Origin: Venturia oleaginea
Taxonomy: Eukaryota; Ascomycota; Dothideomycetes; Venturiales; Venturiaceae
Reading direction: 5' to 3'
Length of the DNA: 64,000 nt
Assembly: GCA_013176395.1 (NCBI GenBank)
Contig: JABMLP010000004.1
Span: forward strand, 1,426,001 to 1,490,000
Position 1 is the stretch's first letter. Each line of letters begins with the position of its first letter. A program made the position numbers and the translations under genes. Below, piece by piece: positions 55,626 to 64,000 of this stretch. The notes under the pieces are model-generated. The model had not been told where the DNA came from. It searched no databases and saw only the letters and a program-made list of their open reading frames with translations.

Positions 55626-56751
55626 ATGAAGTTGACTGTCACGCAGATGACTCTCACCGTGCTTGGGCTTGCTTCTTCAAGCTTCGCCGCTCCAGCAGTC
55701 GATGGTGTCTCCAATCAGTTGAGCAGCCGTAATGAACAGGCCTGCATCGACATGTGGCAGGATGTTGACAGAAAGACTCCAATTCGCCTCAACGTAAGCA
55801 AGCTTGACTTTTGAAAGCCTCCACTGACGTCTTCCAGTATTGTTTCCAGCAAAACAAGTGCATCCCACACACCAAGTACTACGATGCTGAGGAACACCGA
55901 GTCGATATTGGTGCGCTCAATTTCAAGGGTACCTGCTGCCAGTTGTACGCTAAGGATGACTGCAATGTGCAGTAAGTCTTCTCTCCTCAAGATGTCAGTC
56001 CGACTGTGGACTGTCTGTTGACACTGCCTAACCTCGATCAGAGACGCCCGCTCTGACTACTTTGTTACGTGCGAACCTGAAGCCATTCCACTCGAATGGC
56101 GCACCAAGGTGAACAGCATCCAATGGTAAGAAACCTCTTGACTTCGGTCTCCAGAAAGGTTAACCGACTTGATACAGCTATCTCCCAGGAGACTTCAGCT
56201 GGGGCTGGCACCACAAACGTAACACAGTCGAGGCCGCTGCTGCTGTTCCGCCACTTCGGGTATGGTTCACTGTCATTGGAACCTCAACCATCAAATACGT
56301 CAAGAACAACCGCGATGTTAAGACATGGCCAGTCACTCGCACCACTGAACTCTTCGCGCCCTGGAGCAGCGTTCAGACCACGTACACTATAGCGTCCCCA
56401 TCGAACATCGCCATCTCCAATTCAGGTCGGCCTGATGTTGATCCAGTCGCCTCTTCACCTTCACACATCCCAAACGTCAAGCGCACCCACATAACCTACG
56501 TCCCGTATCCTCAGACAGAGACTGATGCGACGAAAACCTGGACATACACCATGTGGGTCGGCCATTCAGTCCGCTCATCGGAAGTCCCAGGCTTCACAAG
56601 GCCTGTCACCGTCACCGTCACCAATTCACCCTCCCCCGCTGCGGTCTTGATGCCTACCACCACCACTACGTTGTCATGGAGCTTTCCCACATCTGGCTGG
56701 CTTTCTAGTTCTGACAGCCCTATCACCTGGTCCACGTTTACCAAGCACTAG
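55626..56751 (+). CDS. Secreted cysteine-containing protein of unknown function, 319 aa
   Basis: Four coding exons: 55626-55793, 55838-55971, 56042-56125 and 56178-56751, with introns of 44, 70 and 52 bp. All three have GTAAG donors and CAG acceptors. The product starts with a signal peptide (MKLTVTQMTLTVLGLASSSFAAP). A cysteine-containing region follows (ACIDMW, YCFQQNKC, GTCCQLYAKDDC, VTCEP, IPLEWR, IQCY). After about residue 150 the chain is Thr/Ser/Pro-rich with repeated TVTVTN and TTTT stretches, fitting an O-glycosylated extracellular tail. Not recognised. After the TAG the frame stays open for 24 more codons. The broken relative at 54110 suggests a small local family. Confidence 0.72.
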
Positions 56752-58400
56752 AACATCACTGATGGTGTCAGCAGTGTCGTCACTGTTCCCACAACCACAA
56801 CAGACGCCACCACTATGAATGTTTGATGGCCACATGGGGATGATATGATATGGAGATTGTATGTTGCTCACCTTTCCGAATAATAATGGTACTATAAGAC
56901 CATAACATGAGATGATATTAGGGAAGGTGCAGAAAATATGAAATGTAGTTTCGCGATGCTGGCTTTGTTGTCTTCAACGTTTCGAATCGGAAAAGTGATG
57001 TAGTTTCCGCTGCTACAAATCAACAGCATTATTTTGAAGCTTTTCTGCTGTTTTGCGATGTTGAAGTTGCCTCTAAAGTGTTAGTATAAAAATTCCAAAG
57101 CTATTTCACAAGATACAGTGGAGTTATTTCTTCAAGATCTTTCTATAACTACTCTTGACATAGCTTGCGATCCTTGACTTCAGATCGAAGTCGCCACACT
57201 CTGGTAATCTAGTATTGAGAACCCGCCATAATAGAGATTTCGATTTCAGAGACTATTACTAAGTAGTTAGACTTATAAGTTTGAGGGTAGTAAAGGGACA
57301 TCAATCCAAGGCTTCACTAATGAGTATATTGTTGGGTGTACGATAAACGAGTGTATTTATAACTGTATAATGCCTCAATTGAGGCTGTTTGAAGCCTCCT
57401 ATATACATGTGATTGCGAACTGAATACTAGGCCAAATGATGCCCTAATAACGTATGTATGAAGGAGTGACAACGCATAATAATACGTGTATATGAGTAAA
57501 CGATAAACGACGCATACAACTTGACCTATAACACATAACTCAACAGATATCTCACACCATCTGCTTTTGCCATTAAAGCCTTGCTCGGGGATGCAATCAC
57601 AGCTGAGGACGAATTTGTTGTTGTTATTGCTACTGATTTATTGACTCATCTCCAGCTTCGAACCTCGTCCAATCCCAAGCTATGTCCTATAATACGCACC
57701 AAACTATTTCTAATCTGAATTTATCGATTTCTAGAAGTTTCGCTCCTCGTACATATATTTGAGACACCTTCTTTAAATGATTTCGAATTGATACTAGGAT
57801 ATCTAGTCCGGCTACATCTTGCTTAGCGATACCTATTTAGTTTGGGATATTGTCTCAATCTGCCTACTCTTCCAGGCTAACTAGTAGTAAAAAGGAGCTA
57901 GACTTACTGTCACGTTTAACCTTGGACTTGATTTGGAAGCATGATTTGAATTCTATAAGATGTGCGAAGTTGTAAGGATGAGGAGCTAACTAAGAGGTAG
58001 AGACGAGTCTAAGTACTTGCGACCAGTCTCGCGCTAGACCTGATCGAGCAGAACCACCACATTTAACTACATTTGACTGCATTCGAATACCAACATAGTT
58101 CGATCATGACACTTACCAAATGCCAAACACCAAACACTAGATCGCGAGCGCAAAACACGAAGGCAGCCGATGACTTTGAACGCGAAAACTTATTATAGAG
58201 ATAACCTACGAGAACTGGTCCCAACATATGGGTCTTTCCATTGTGGCCTCACTACCCCTTAGCTCGACTTTAACAGTCTCCAAACTGCTAAGTAAGTGAT
58301 CCTCTTATTTCCAAATGTACGGGTCCTCATCTACTACTAAATACAAAATTACTACTTCACCGATTACTTCTACTAACTATCGACTAACTCCAAAGCCTAC
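56752..58400. other. AT-rich gene-free flank of the LTR retrotransposon
   Basis: AT-rich sequence with many stops on both strands and no supported ORF. Repeated phrases such as GTATATGAGTAAACGATAAACGA / GTACGATAAACGAGTGTATT (57330-57520) suggest decayed repeats. Confidence 0.45.
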
Positions 58401-58405
58401 CTAAG
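58401..58405. repeat. 5-bp target-site duplication (left)
   Basis: CTAAG immediately before the 5' LTR, matched by CTAAG at 63984-63988 after the 3' LTR. Confidence 0.9.
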
Positions 58406-58581
58406 TGTTATGGGCATGGCCCATGGTTGGTATAGGCTAAGAGCCTAAGCCTGATTGAGCCTAGTATAGAGAAAGAACCTCATTGAGGTTCTCTGTTTGT
58501 AGATACCTTCACTCTTTAACTGAATCTAAACAATCTTTGGCTACGAGTATGCTGCGTCTTTCCAGCTACCGTCCCGTAATA
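58406..58581 (+). repeat. 5' LTR (176 bp)
   Basis: Begins TGTTATGGGC and ends CCCGTAATA; identical to the 3' LTR. It contains the short palindrome ATGGGCATGGCCCAT and the hairpin GAACCTCATTGAGGTTC. It ends in TA rather than the usual CA. Confidence 0.95.
58518..58528 (+). promoter_or_regulatory. Putative self-primer / start of R region
   Basis: AACTGAATCTA inside the LTR is the exact reverse complement of the 11 bases after the LTR (58582-58592). In Tf1 the first bases of the transcript are the primer, so transcription probably starts at about 58518. Confidence 0.7.
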
Positions 58582-58592
58582 TAGATTCAGTT
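58582..58592 (+). promoter_or_regulatory. Primer-binding site, self-priming type
   Basis: TAGATTCAGTT directly abuts the 5' LTR and pairs perfectly with 58518-58528. A tRNA match was not evident, but none could be searched. Confidence 0.75.
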
Positions 58593-58615
58593 CTTTACAA
58601 ACCTAGGTGTACTTG

Positions 58616-59710
58616 ATGCGTAGCAACAGTACCCTATCGACTCCTACAACCTACACCCCTACTACCGACGACGACCCAATCGCGAGCATTACGCAAGGAA
58701 TCGACAAACTCTCAATGGCTCGAGCAAATTCGCCTGACACCGTACAACAATTGGTGGCAGCTCTGACCGCAGTCAGTGTTGATGGGAACACCGGTGCAAA
58801 AGCTATTGCATGGCCTAAATGGGACGGGAAAAGAGACAACTACACGCTGTTCAGATGGCAGATCAAGACAAAAATCACTGTTGAAAATGGGAAGCTTGGA
58901 AGCAATCAAGGAATATGCGCGAACATCTTCAACGGGCTTCCGACAGAGAAACAACAACGCGTCATCCAATGGCTAAGCAATGGAGAGCAACATGACAACT
59001 ACGAACCCGAGTCCTTTATCAAGCATATGGACGACAAGTTCTTAGATCATGAAGCGGAAGCTAAAGCTCTCGACGAGCTGAACAAGATTAGCCAAGGCAG
59101 CAGACAACCGTTCGAAGACTTCCGCCAGCAGTTCGAACAACTGACATCGCAAGCTGGATCCCTAGCGCCGCAAAGAGCCTCAAAGATCACTATCATGAAC
59201 AACGCGCTCAACTACTCCCTCCAACAGACCTTGAAATCAGTGCGATTGTCCAGGGACGACTACGACACTTACGTAAAAGATGTACAGTACTTCGCGACGA
59301 AGACAGAGGCTCTATTCCACCAACGCCGCTATCCAAGTACGGATAAGGAGACGCCAACGACTCGAGGGAGGCCACAATCACCCCAAACAGTCAGTCGTGA
59401 CGCAGAAGGCGATGTCGAAATGACTGGCATCAACGCCCTTTCAGCGCAGATCGCAGCACTGATAGCTCGGGTCGATACACTCGGAAAGGATGCGAAGAAG
59501 GACCGACGACCTAGAGCGAAATGGCGATCCCAAACAGAGTTCTTGGCACTTATACAAGCGGGCAAATGCGGGCGCTGTAAGAAGCCCAAGCACCACCCGA
59601 ACGTATGCGAATTCCGACCAGCAACACGTCCAAAGACTCAGGTCACTGCGGTAATCACACAGCATACCGATGACTCCCTACAGGAAGCCTCATCAGAGTC
59701 GGAAAACTAG
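58616..59710 (+). CDS. Gag of chromovirus
   Basis: 364 aa from the first ATG (58616), only 34 bases after the LTR. The middle resembles a retrotransposon capsid region (KWDGKRDNYTLFRWQI, then FEDFRQQFEQL). A CCHC zinc knuckle CGRCKKPKHHPNVC (CX2CX4HX4C) begins at residue 318. It packages the element RNA. TAG 59708-59710 ends it. The pol frame is -1 relative to gag and overlaps it from about 59673. Confidence 0.9.
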   Translation: MRSNSTLSTPTTYTPTTDDDPIASITQGIDKLSMARANSPDTVQQLVAALTAVSVDGNTGAKAIAWPKWDGKRDNYTLFRWQIKTKITVENGKLGSNQGICANIFNGLPTEKQQRVIQWLSNGEQHDNYEPESFIKHMDDKFLDHEAEAKALDELNKISQGSRQPFEDFRQQFEQLTSQAGSLAPQRASKITIMNNALNYSLQQTLKSVRLSRDDYDTYVKDVQYFATKTEALFHQRRYPSTDKETPTTRGRPQSPQTVSRDAEGDVEMTGINALSAQIAALIARVDTLGKDAKKDRRPRAKWRSQTEFLALIQAGKCGRCKKPKHHPNVCEFRPATRPKTQVTAVITQHTDDSLQEASSESEN

Positions 59711-59718
59711 CTACCCTT

Positions 59719-62700
59719 GTGCATCGTCGCGCACGAGGGTCTGAAGTAGATGTACATGGCGAAGACATTACAAAGCTACCAGGCATAAGAGAAATCAAAG
59801 CAGCAAAGGATAGGATGGAAAGTACACCCTTCTTGATAGATACCTTGATCAACGGAACTTCTTTCACCGAATCCTTCTTTGATAACGGCTGCCTCCCTTA
59901 TGCTGCTTTCAGCGAGAAGAGTGTCCAAACACATCGTCTACCGCGCATCCCAATTGACACCAAACAATTGGCACTGGCTAAAGAGAGCCACGAGAACGGA
60001 GAAGACCTCCGTATTACGCACATGACCTACGCTACGATCGACATTGATGGTCGAGCAGAGCGAGTCTATGGGTATATAGTGAAAGGATTGAGCTTCCCTA
60101 TTATCCTAGGCAAGGCATGGGCAGAGAGAAACTGGGTGCGATATATAGCAGCTAAGAGAAAGCTGCTTATTGGTCAAGGATCCCAGCGCATCACAGTAAG
60201 AGAAAAGGGGTGGCTAGAACAGAACACCAAAGCGCGAGACCGGCTCGCTCACGTGCGGGCGGCTTGTCTAGTGTCAGGATCTGTATTTGCAGCTATTGTT
60301 GGAAGGGCCCAGCGACGGTTGAGAAGAGATGGACCGGATGGTACACAAGTGCTGGCTATCTCGATGTCGGATATCAACAAGGCCCTAAGCAAGTTAGCAG
60401 AAAGAAAACAGAGAAAGACTGAGGAAGAAATGCGACAAGAGATACCAGAAGAAATAGCAGAGCATGCTGATGCCTTTCTCGACGACGAAGACGGAGAGAT
60501 CGCGCCCCATCAAGAGGGTCGCGATCACGTTATCGAATTGATACGAGATGAACAAGGTCGCGAGGCAGAAGTTCCTTGGGGCCCATTATACGGCATGTCG
60601 AGGGAAGAGCTATTAGTCCTACGAAAAACACTTTCGGACTATATGGACAAGGGCTGGATACGCGCCAGCAACTCACCAGCGGCAGCCCCAGTCTTATTTG
60701 TAAGGAAACCAGGTGGAGGCATTCGGATGTGTGTAGACTATCGGGCACTGAATCGAATCACTCGATCGGACCGCTACCCATTGCCACTAATCCGAGAAAC
60801 CCTACGAAATCTAGCAACAGCGCGTTGGTACACCAAACTTGACGTCAGAGCGGCATTTCATCGGCTCCGCATCAAGCACGGCGATGAGTGGAAAACGGCT
60901 TTTCGCACTCGATTTGGACTATTCGAATGGCTAGTTACCCCCTTCGGACTAGCTGGCGCACCCGCGAGCTTTCAACGATACATCAACGGAGTCCTACGGG
61001 AATCCCTAGATATCTGCTGTTCAGCCTACATGGACGATGTCTTGATATGGAGCGACGGCGACTATCTGGATCACATGGTTAAGGTTAACCAAATTCTTGC
61101 CAAGCTCAAGACTGCTGGACTTCGGCTAGACTTAAGCAAGTGCGAGTTTGCTGTTCAGGAGGTCAAATATCTGGGGTTCATTATCACTGCAGGAGAAGGG
61201 ATCAAAGTCGACCCAGAGAAAGTTGCCGCGATTAAAGAATGGGAGGCTCCAGTCAATGTCACAGGCGTACGCTCCTTCCTAGGCTTTGCAAATTTCTACC
61301 GAGACTTCATCGACAACTTCTCAGAGCTCTCCGACCCCTTAATCAAGTTAACACGGAAGGCCGTCGCTTTTGTCTGGAACAAAGAACATGAGAACGCCTT
61401 TCAAGTCTTGAAGGAGCTATTCATCTCCGCCCCAATACTGGCTCACTGGAATCCAGACCTGGATACGGTACTCGAGTGCGACTGCTCTGGCTACGCGCTG
61501 GGAGGCACGTTGTCGCAGAAGGATATGAAAGGAAAACTACGACCAGTAGCATACTTCTCCCGCAAGCTCACTGCGGCTGAATGTAACTACGAGATCCACG
61601 ATAAAGAATTACTGGCAGTAATCAAGTCCATTGAACACTGGAGAGGAGAACTACGCAGTGTTGCAGCACCTTTCAAAGTCCTTACCGATCACAAGAATCT
61701 CCGCTACTTTATGACAGCGCAGCGTTTGTCAGAGAGACAAGCAAGATGGTCGCTAATTCTATCTGAGTACCAATTCCAGCTGGAATTTCGCGCCGGAAAA
61801 CTAGCGCAAAGACCAGACGCACTATCAAGAAGACATCAAGATATGCCACATGACAAGAACGACGAGAGACTACAAGGGCGAGTGGCCCAGTTGATCAAGG
61901 ACGAATGGCTTCCTCCTCTTTCCGAGAGGACGACCGAAACAATCGCAATACAAGCCCTTATCTGCCCAGTCAATACACCGAATACATCCAATAGTACATG
62001 GGACGTTATACGGGAGCCCCAGCAAAATACTGAACTGGACGGTCGACACCAGCTGACTGCCGAAAACGGTCAACACCGGTCCACTACTAGGTACGGTCAA
62101 AACCGGTCAGTTGCAAAAGGATGCGATCTTTTCGAGAAACCAGAGTTACAACTTCTCTGGGATCGCGCAATAGCAGAGGACCAATCCTACGAAGCTATTC
62201 ATACGGCTATAGTTACTGGCGAACGTTCCTTTCCTCCAGAGCTCAAGTTGTCGGTACAGCTACCCGAATGCGAAGTAGACGACCACGGCGCGGTCACGAG
62301 AAGAGGGATCCTATGGGTACCAGATTGGGAACCGCTGCGAACAACGCTGGTCCAACAAACTCACGATTCCCATGTTACTGGACACCCAGGGAGAGATAGC
62401 ACGCTTGCGATTCTATCCAGAAGTTTCTTTTGGCCCCAACAATACAAGACAGTCCGGCAGTTTGTACGTAATTGCGACGTATGTGGGAGAACAGGAATAT
62501 GGCGTGATAAGAAGCGAGGTCTTCTGAAACCACTTCCAATCCCGGCCCGCTTCCACAGCGAGCTATCAATCGATTTCATGACTGATTTGCCCGCGGAGGA
62601 AAACGGCCCAAAATACCTCATGGTTATCACAGATCGCCTCCTCAAAAGTGTTACGTTGGAGGCTATGACTACAATGAGCGCCAAAGAGTGCGCGAAAAGG

Positions 62701-63795
62701 TTCTTACAATGCCACTATCGCTACCACGGATTTCCCATGGCATTGACGTCGGACAGAGGCAGCAATTGGACAGGTCGTTTTTGGAGGAAGCTTTGCGAAC
62801 TTACAAAGATTGAGCAGAGACTCTTTACAGCCTTTCATCCACAGACCGATGGCGCGACCGAGCGTATGAACCAGGAAGTTCTACGCTATCTCCGCGCCTT
62901 CATCGCATACTCCCAACTAGACTGGCCAACGCTACTACCTACGGCTATGTTAGCACTGAACAATCGTGACTCTTCAGTCACAGGGATGAGTCCATTCTAT
63001 CTAACTCACGGCTACCATGCGGAACCAATCCAGAAAGTACAACGAATCTCACCCAGTAACTCACCAACAGCCGATGCCGAGACCTTTGTGCAACGAATAG
63101 AAGAGGCACAAGAATATGCACAGGCAGCGATGGCCTGGTCCCAGCAGAAGATGGAGAACGACGCCAACAGGTCACGTCAAGCTGCCGAAACGTTAAAAAA
63201 GGGCGACAAAGTCTGGTTGAACCTTAGGAATATCAATACTCCGCAGCTATCAAAGAAACTGTCGTGGACGCAAGCCAAATACACTGTCGAGAACCAGATC
63301 TCCCCGATGGTATACGAGCTGGCTGACCTGCCAAGTGGTATCCATAACCGTTTCCACGTTGACCTACTCCGCCGAGCCGCAACCGACACACTGCCCTCAC
63401 AAGAATCCGATGATACCCAGCCGCCACCATTAGTGCCTCAAACCGAAGAAACAGAGGCTGAGTTTGAAGTAGAACGTATACTTCGCGCAGAGAAGAAACG
63501 GGTTGGGCGAGGCTGGGTTCGTCAGTTATTAATCAAATGGAAAGGCTATGCAGATCCCGATTGGCAGCCACGTTCATTATTCACAGAAGTCGAGGACTTA
63601 GACCGCTTCGAGGCAGAGTATGGCAAGGGCGACGGTGTCGGCGAAGATATAGGAGCTCAAACAGGGGCCCGAAGAAACCGAGTAGCGGTGGCCAGCGCCT
63701 TCGAATCTGCTACAAGCTGGCAGAAGCGATGTATGGCGTTTGTCTGTTTGATTATCCCACCTACCACACCCTCTTTAGTCCTGCACACCCGGTAA
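59719..63795 (+). CDS. Pol polyprotein of chromovirus with C-terminal chromodomain
   Basis: An intact frame of 1358 codons from 59719, open back to about 59673 inside gag, so it is probably reached by -1 frameshifting. Domains in order: aspartic protease with an FFDNGCL site (DNG instead of the usual DSG/DTG, about residue 53); reverse transcriptase with YMDD at residues 437-440; RNase H starting LECDCSGYALGG; integrase with the HHCC zinc region (VTGHPGRDS...CDVCGR) and the DDE set (SIDFMTD, TSDRGSNW, ATERMNQE); and a chromodomain near residues 1255-1310 (FEVERILRA...LLIKWKGYADPDWQP). The chromodomain of this lineage directs insertion to marked chromatin. The stop at 63793-63795 overlaps the purine tract. 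Confidence 0.95.
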   Translation: MHRRARGSEVDVHGEDITKLPGIREIKAAKDRMESTPFLIDTLINGTSFTESFFDNGCLPYAAFSEKSVQTHRLPRIPIDTKQLALAKESHENGEDLRITHMTYATIDIDGRAERVYGYIVKGLSFPIILGKAWAERNWVRYIAAKRKLLIGQGSQRITVREKGWLEQNTKARDRLAHVRAACLVSGSVFAAIVGRAQRRLRRDGPDGTQVLAISMSDINKALSKLAERKQRKTEEEMRQEIPEEIAEHADAFLDDEDGEIAPHQEGRDHVIELIRDEQGREAEVPWGPLYGMSREELLVLRKTLSDYMDKGWIRASNSPAAAPVLFVRKPGGGIRMCVDYRALNRITRSDRYPLPLIRETLRNLATARWYTKLDVRAAFHRLRIKHGDEWKTAFRTRFGLFEWLVTPFGLAGAPASFQRYINGVLRESLDICCSAYMDDVLIWSDGDYLDHMVKVNQILAKLKTAGLRLDLSKCEFAVQEVKYLGFIITAGEGIKVDPEKVAAIKEWEAPVNVTGVRSFLGFANFYRDFIDNFSELSDPLIKLTRKAVAFVWNKEHENAFQVLKELFISAPILAHWNPDLDTVLECDCSGYALGGTLSQKDMKGKLRPVAYFSRKLTAAECNYEIHDKELLAVIKSIEHWRGELRSVAAPFKVLTDHKNLRYFMTAQRLSERQARWSLILSEYQFQLEFRAGKLAQRPDALSRRHQDMPHDKNDERLQGRVAQLIKDEWLPPLSERTTETIAIQALICPVNTPNTSNSTWDVIREPQQNTELDGRHQLTAENGQHRSTTRYGQNRSVAKGCDLFEKPELQLLWDRAIAEDQSYEAIHTAIVTGERSFPPELKLSVQLPECEVDDHGAVTRRGILWVPDWEPLRTTLVQQTHDSHVTGHPGRDSTLAILSRSFFWPQQYKTVRQFVRNCDVCGRTGIWRDKKRGLLKPLPIPARFHSELSIDFMTDLPAEENGPKYLMVITDRLLKSVTLEAMTTMSAKECAKRFLQCHYRYHGFPMALTSDRGSNWTGRFWRKLCELTKIEQRLFTAFHPQTDGATERMNQEVLRYLRAFIAYSQLDWPTLLPTAMLALNNRDSSVTGMSPFYLTHGYHAEPIQKVQRISPSNSPTADAETFVQRIEEAQEYAQAAMAWSQQKMENDANRSRQAAETLKKGDKVWLNLRNINTPQLSKKLSWTQAKYTVENQISPMVYELADLPSGIHNRFHVDLLRRAATDTLPSQESDDTQPPPLVPQTEETEAEFEVERILRAEKKRVGRGWVRQLLIKWKGYADPDWQPRSLFTEVEDLDRFEAEYGKGDGVGEDIGAQTGARRNRVAVASAFESATSWQKRCMAFVCLIIPPTTPSLVLHTR

Positions 63796-63804
63796 GGAGG
63801 GGGG
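63794..63804 (+). promoter_or_regulatory. Polypurine tract
   Basis: AAGGAGGGGGG, three bases before the 3' LTR, is the likely plus-strand primer site. It overlaps the pol stop codon. Confidence 0.75.
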
Positions 63805-63807
63805 TAA

Positions 63808-63983
63808 TGTTATGGGCATGGCCCATGGTTGGTATAGGCTAAGAGCCTAAGCCTGATTGAGCCTAGTATAGAGAAAGAACCTCATTGAGGTTCTCTGTTT
63901 GTAGATACCTTCACTCTTTAACTGAATCTAAACAATCTTTGGCTACGAGTATGCTGCGTCTTTCCAGCTACCGTCCCGTAATA
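63808..63983 (+). repeat. 3' LTR (176 bp)
   Basis: Identical to 58406-58581, followed by the CTAAG target duplication at 63984-63988. Confidence 0.95.
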
Positions 63984-63988
63984 CTAAG
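63984..63988. repeat. 5-bp target-site duplication (right)
   Basis: CTAAG, matching 58401-58405. Confidence 0.9.
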
Positions 63989-64000
63989 CTTCAATACAAA

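Larger units (their letters stand above)
58406..63983 (+). mobile_element. Ty3/Gypsy chromovirus LTR retrotransposon, complete
   Basis: 5578 bp with identical 176-bp LTRs, CTAAG target duplications, an 11-nt primer-binding site directly after the 5' LTR, gag, pol (protease, RT, RNase H, integrase, chromodomain) and a purine tract before the 3' LTR. LTR identity and open reading frames imply a recent insertion that may still be active. The primer-binding site is complementary to sequence inside the LTR, the self-priming arrangement known from Tf1/sushi-type chromoviruses. Confidence 0.96.

Noticed and set aside
1..64000. tRNA or rRNA genes
   Set aside because: No cloverleaf with a convincing B-box or rRNA core was noticed; a covariance-model scan would be needed to exclude them.

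Overview
The window is nuclear DNA of a filamentous ascomycete fungus. Genes carry short GT-AG introns (44-123 bp) with fungal CTAAC/CTAAT-type branch points. Recognisable families include MET6, a POF1-like nucleotidyltransferase, a hexose-type MFS transporter, a TRI12-type MFS transporter and a Fot1/pogo transposon. A Leotiomycete is possible, but the species cannot be fixed from sequence alone.

Layout. Two direct copies of an 8.9-kb segment (1-8897 and 32086-40985) frame a 23-kb block of host genes. Each copy holds a decayed TRI12-type MFS pseudogene followed by a tyrosine-recombinase retrotransposon of the DIRS order (Ngaro-like: Gag, RT-RNase H and YR, with split direct repeats A1-ORFs-B1-A2-B2). 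The copies differ only by small indels in everything compared by eye. One indel breaks RT in copy 1, while RT in copy 2 is open. Host genes in between: a Sec14-RhoGAP protein (9.9-12.6 kb), a sugar transporter with a very long N-terminal extension (13.2-15.8 kb), a Fot1/pogo DNA transposon with TA target duplication (17.2-19.0 kb), a POF1-like gene (19.4-20.4 kb), a 1237-aa disordered protein (21.3-25.0 kb), MET6 (26.3-28.8 kb) and a decayed MYND-like zinc-finger gene (29.8-31.3 kb).

Right of copy 2 lies a gene-poor accessory stretch (41-58 kb): a zinc-knuckle gene with an in-frame stop, two unrecognised Gln/Ser-rich genes, a degraded Ala/Lys-rich ORF, and two apparently related secreted cysteine-containing proteins, one broken and one intact with four introns. 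The window ends with a complete, probably young Ty3/Gypsy chromovirus (58406-63983): identical 176-bp LTRs, a 5-bp target duplication, open gag and pol, a C-terminal chromodomain and an 11-nt self-priming signature.

Most notable features: (i) a Ngaro-like element whose Gag and RT lie in one frame split by UAG in a textbook CAR-YYA readthrough context; (ii) inside it, an eight-unit ~200-bp tandem array built from a deleted copy of its own RNase H 3' end; (iii) duplication of host flank with the element, ending exactly at the element terminus; (iv) the self-primed chromovirus; (v) the secreted-protein gene/pseudogene pair.
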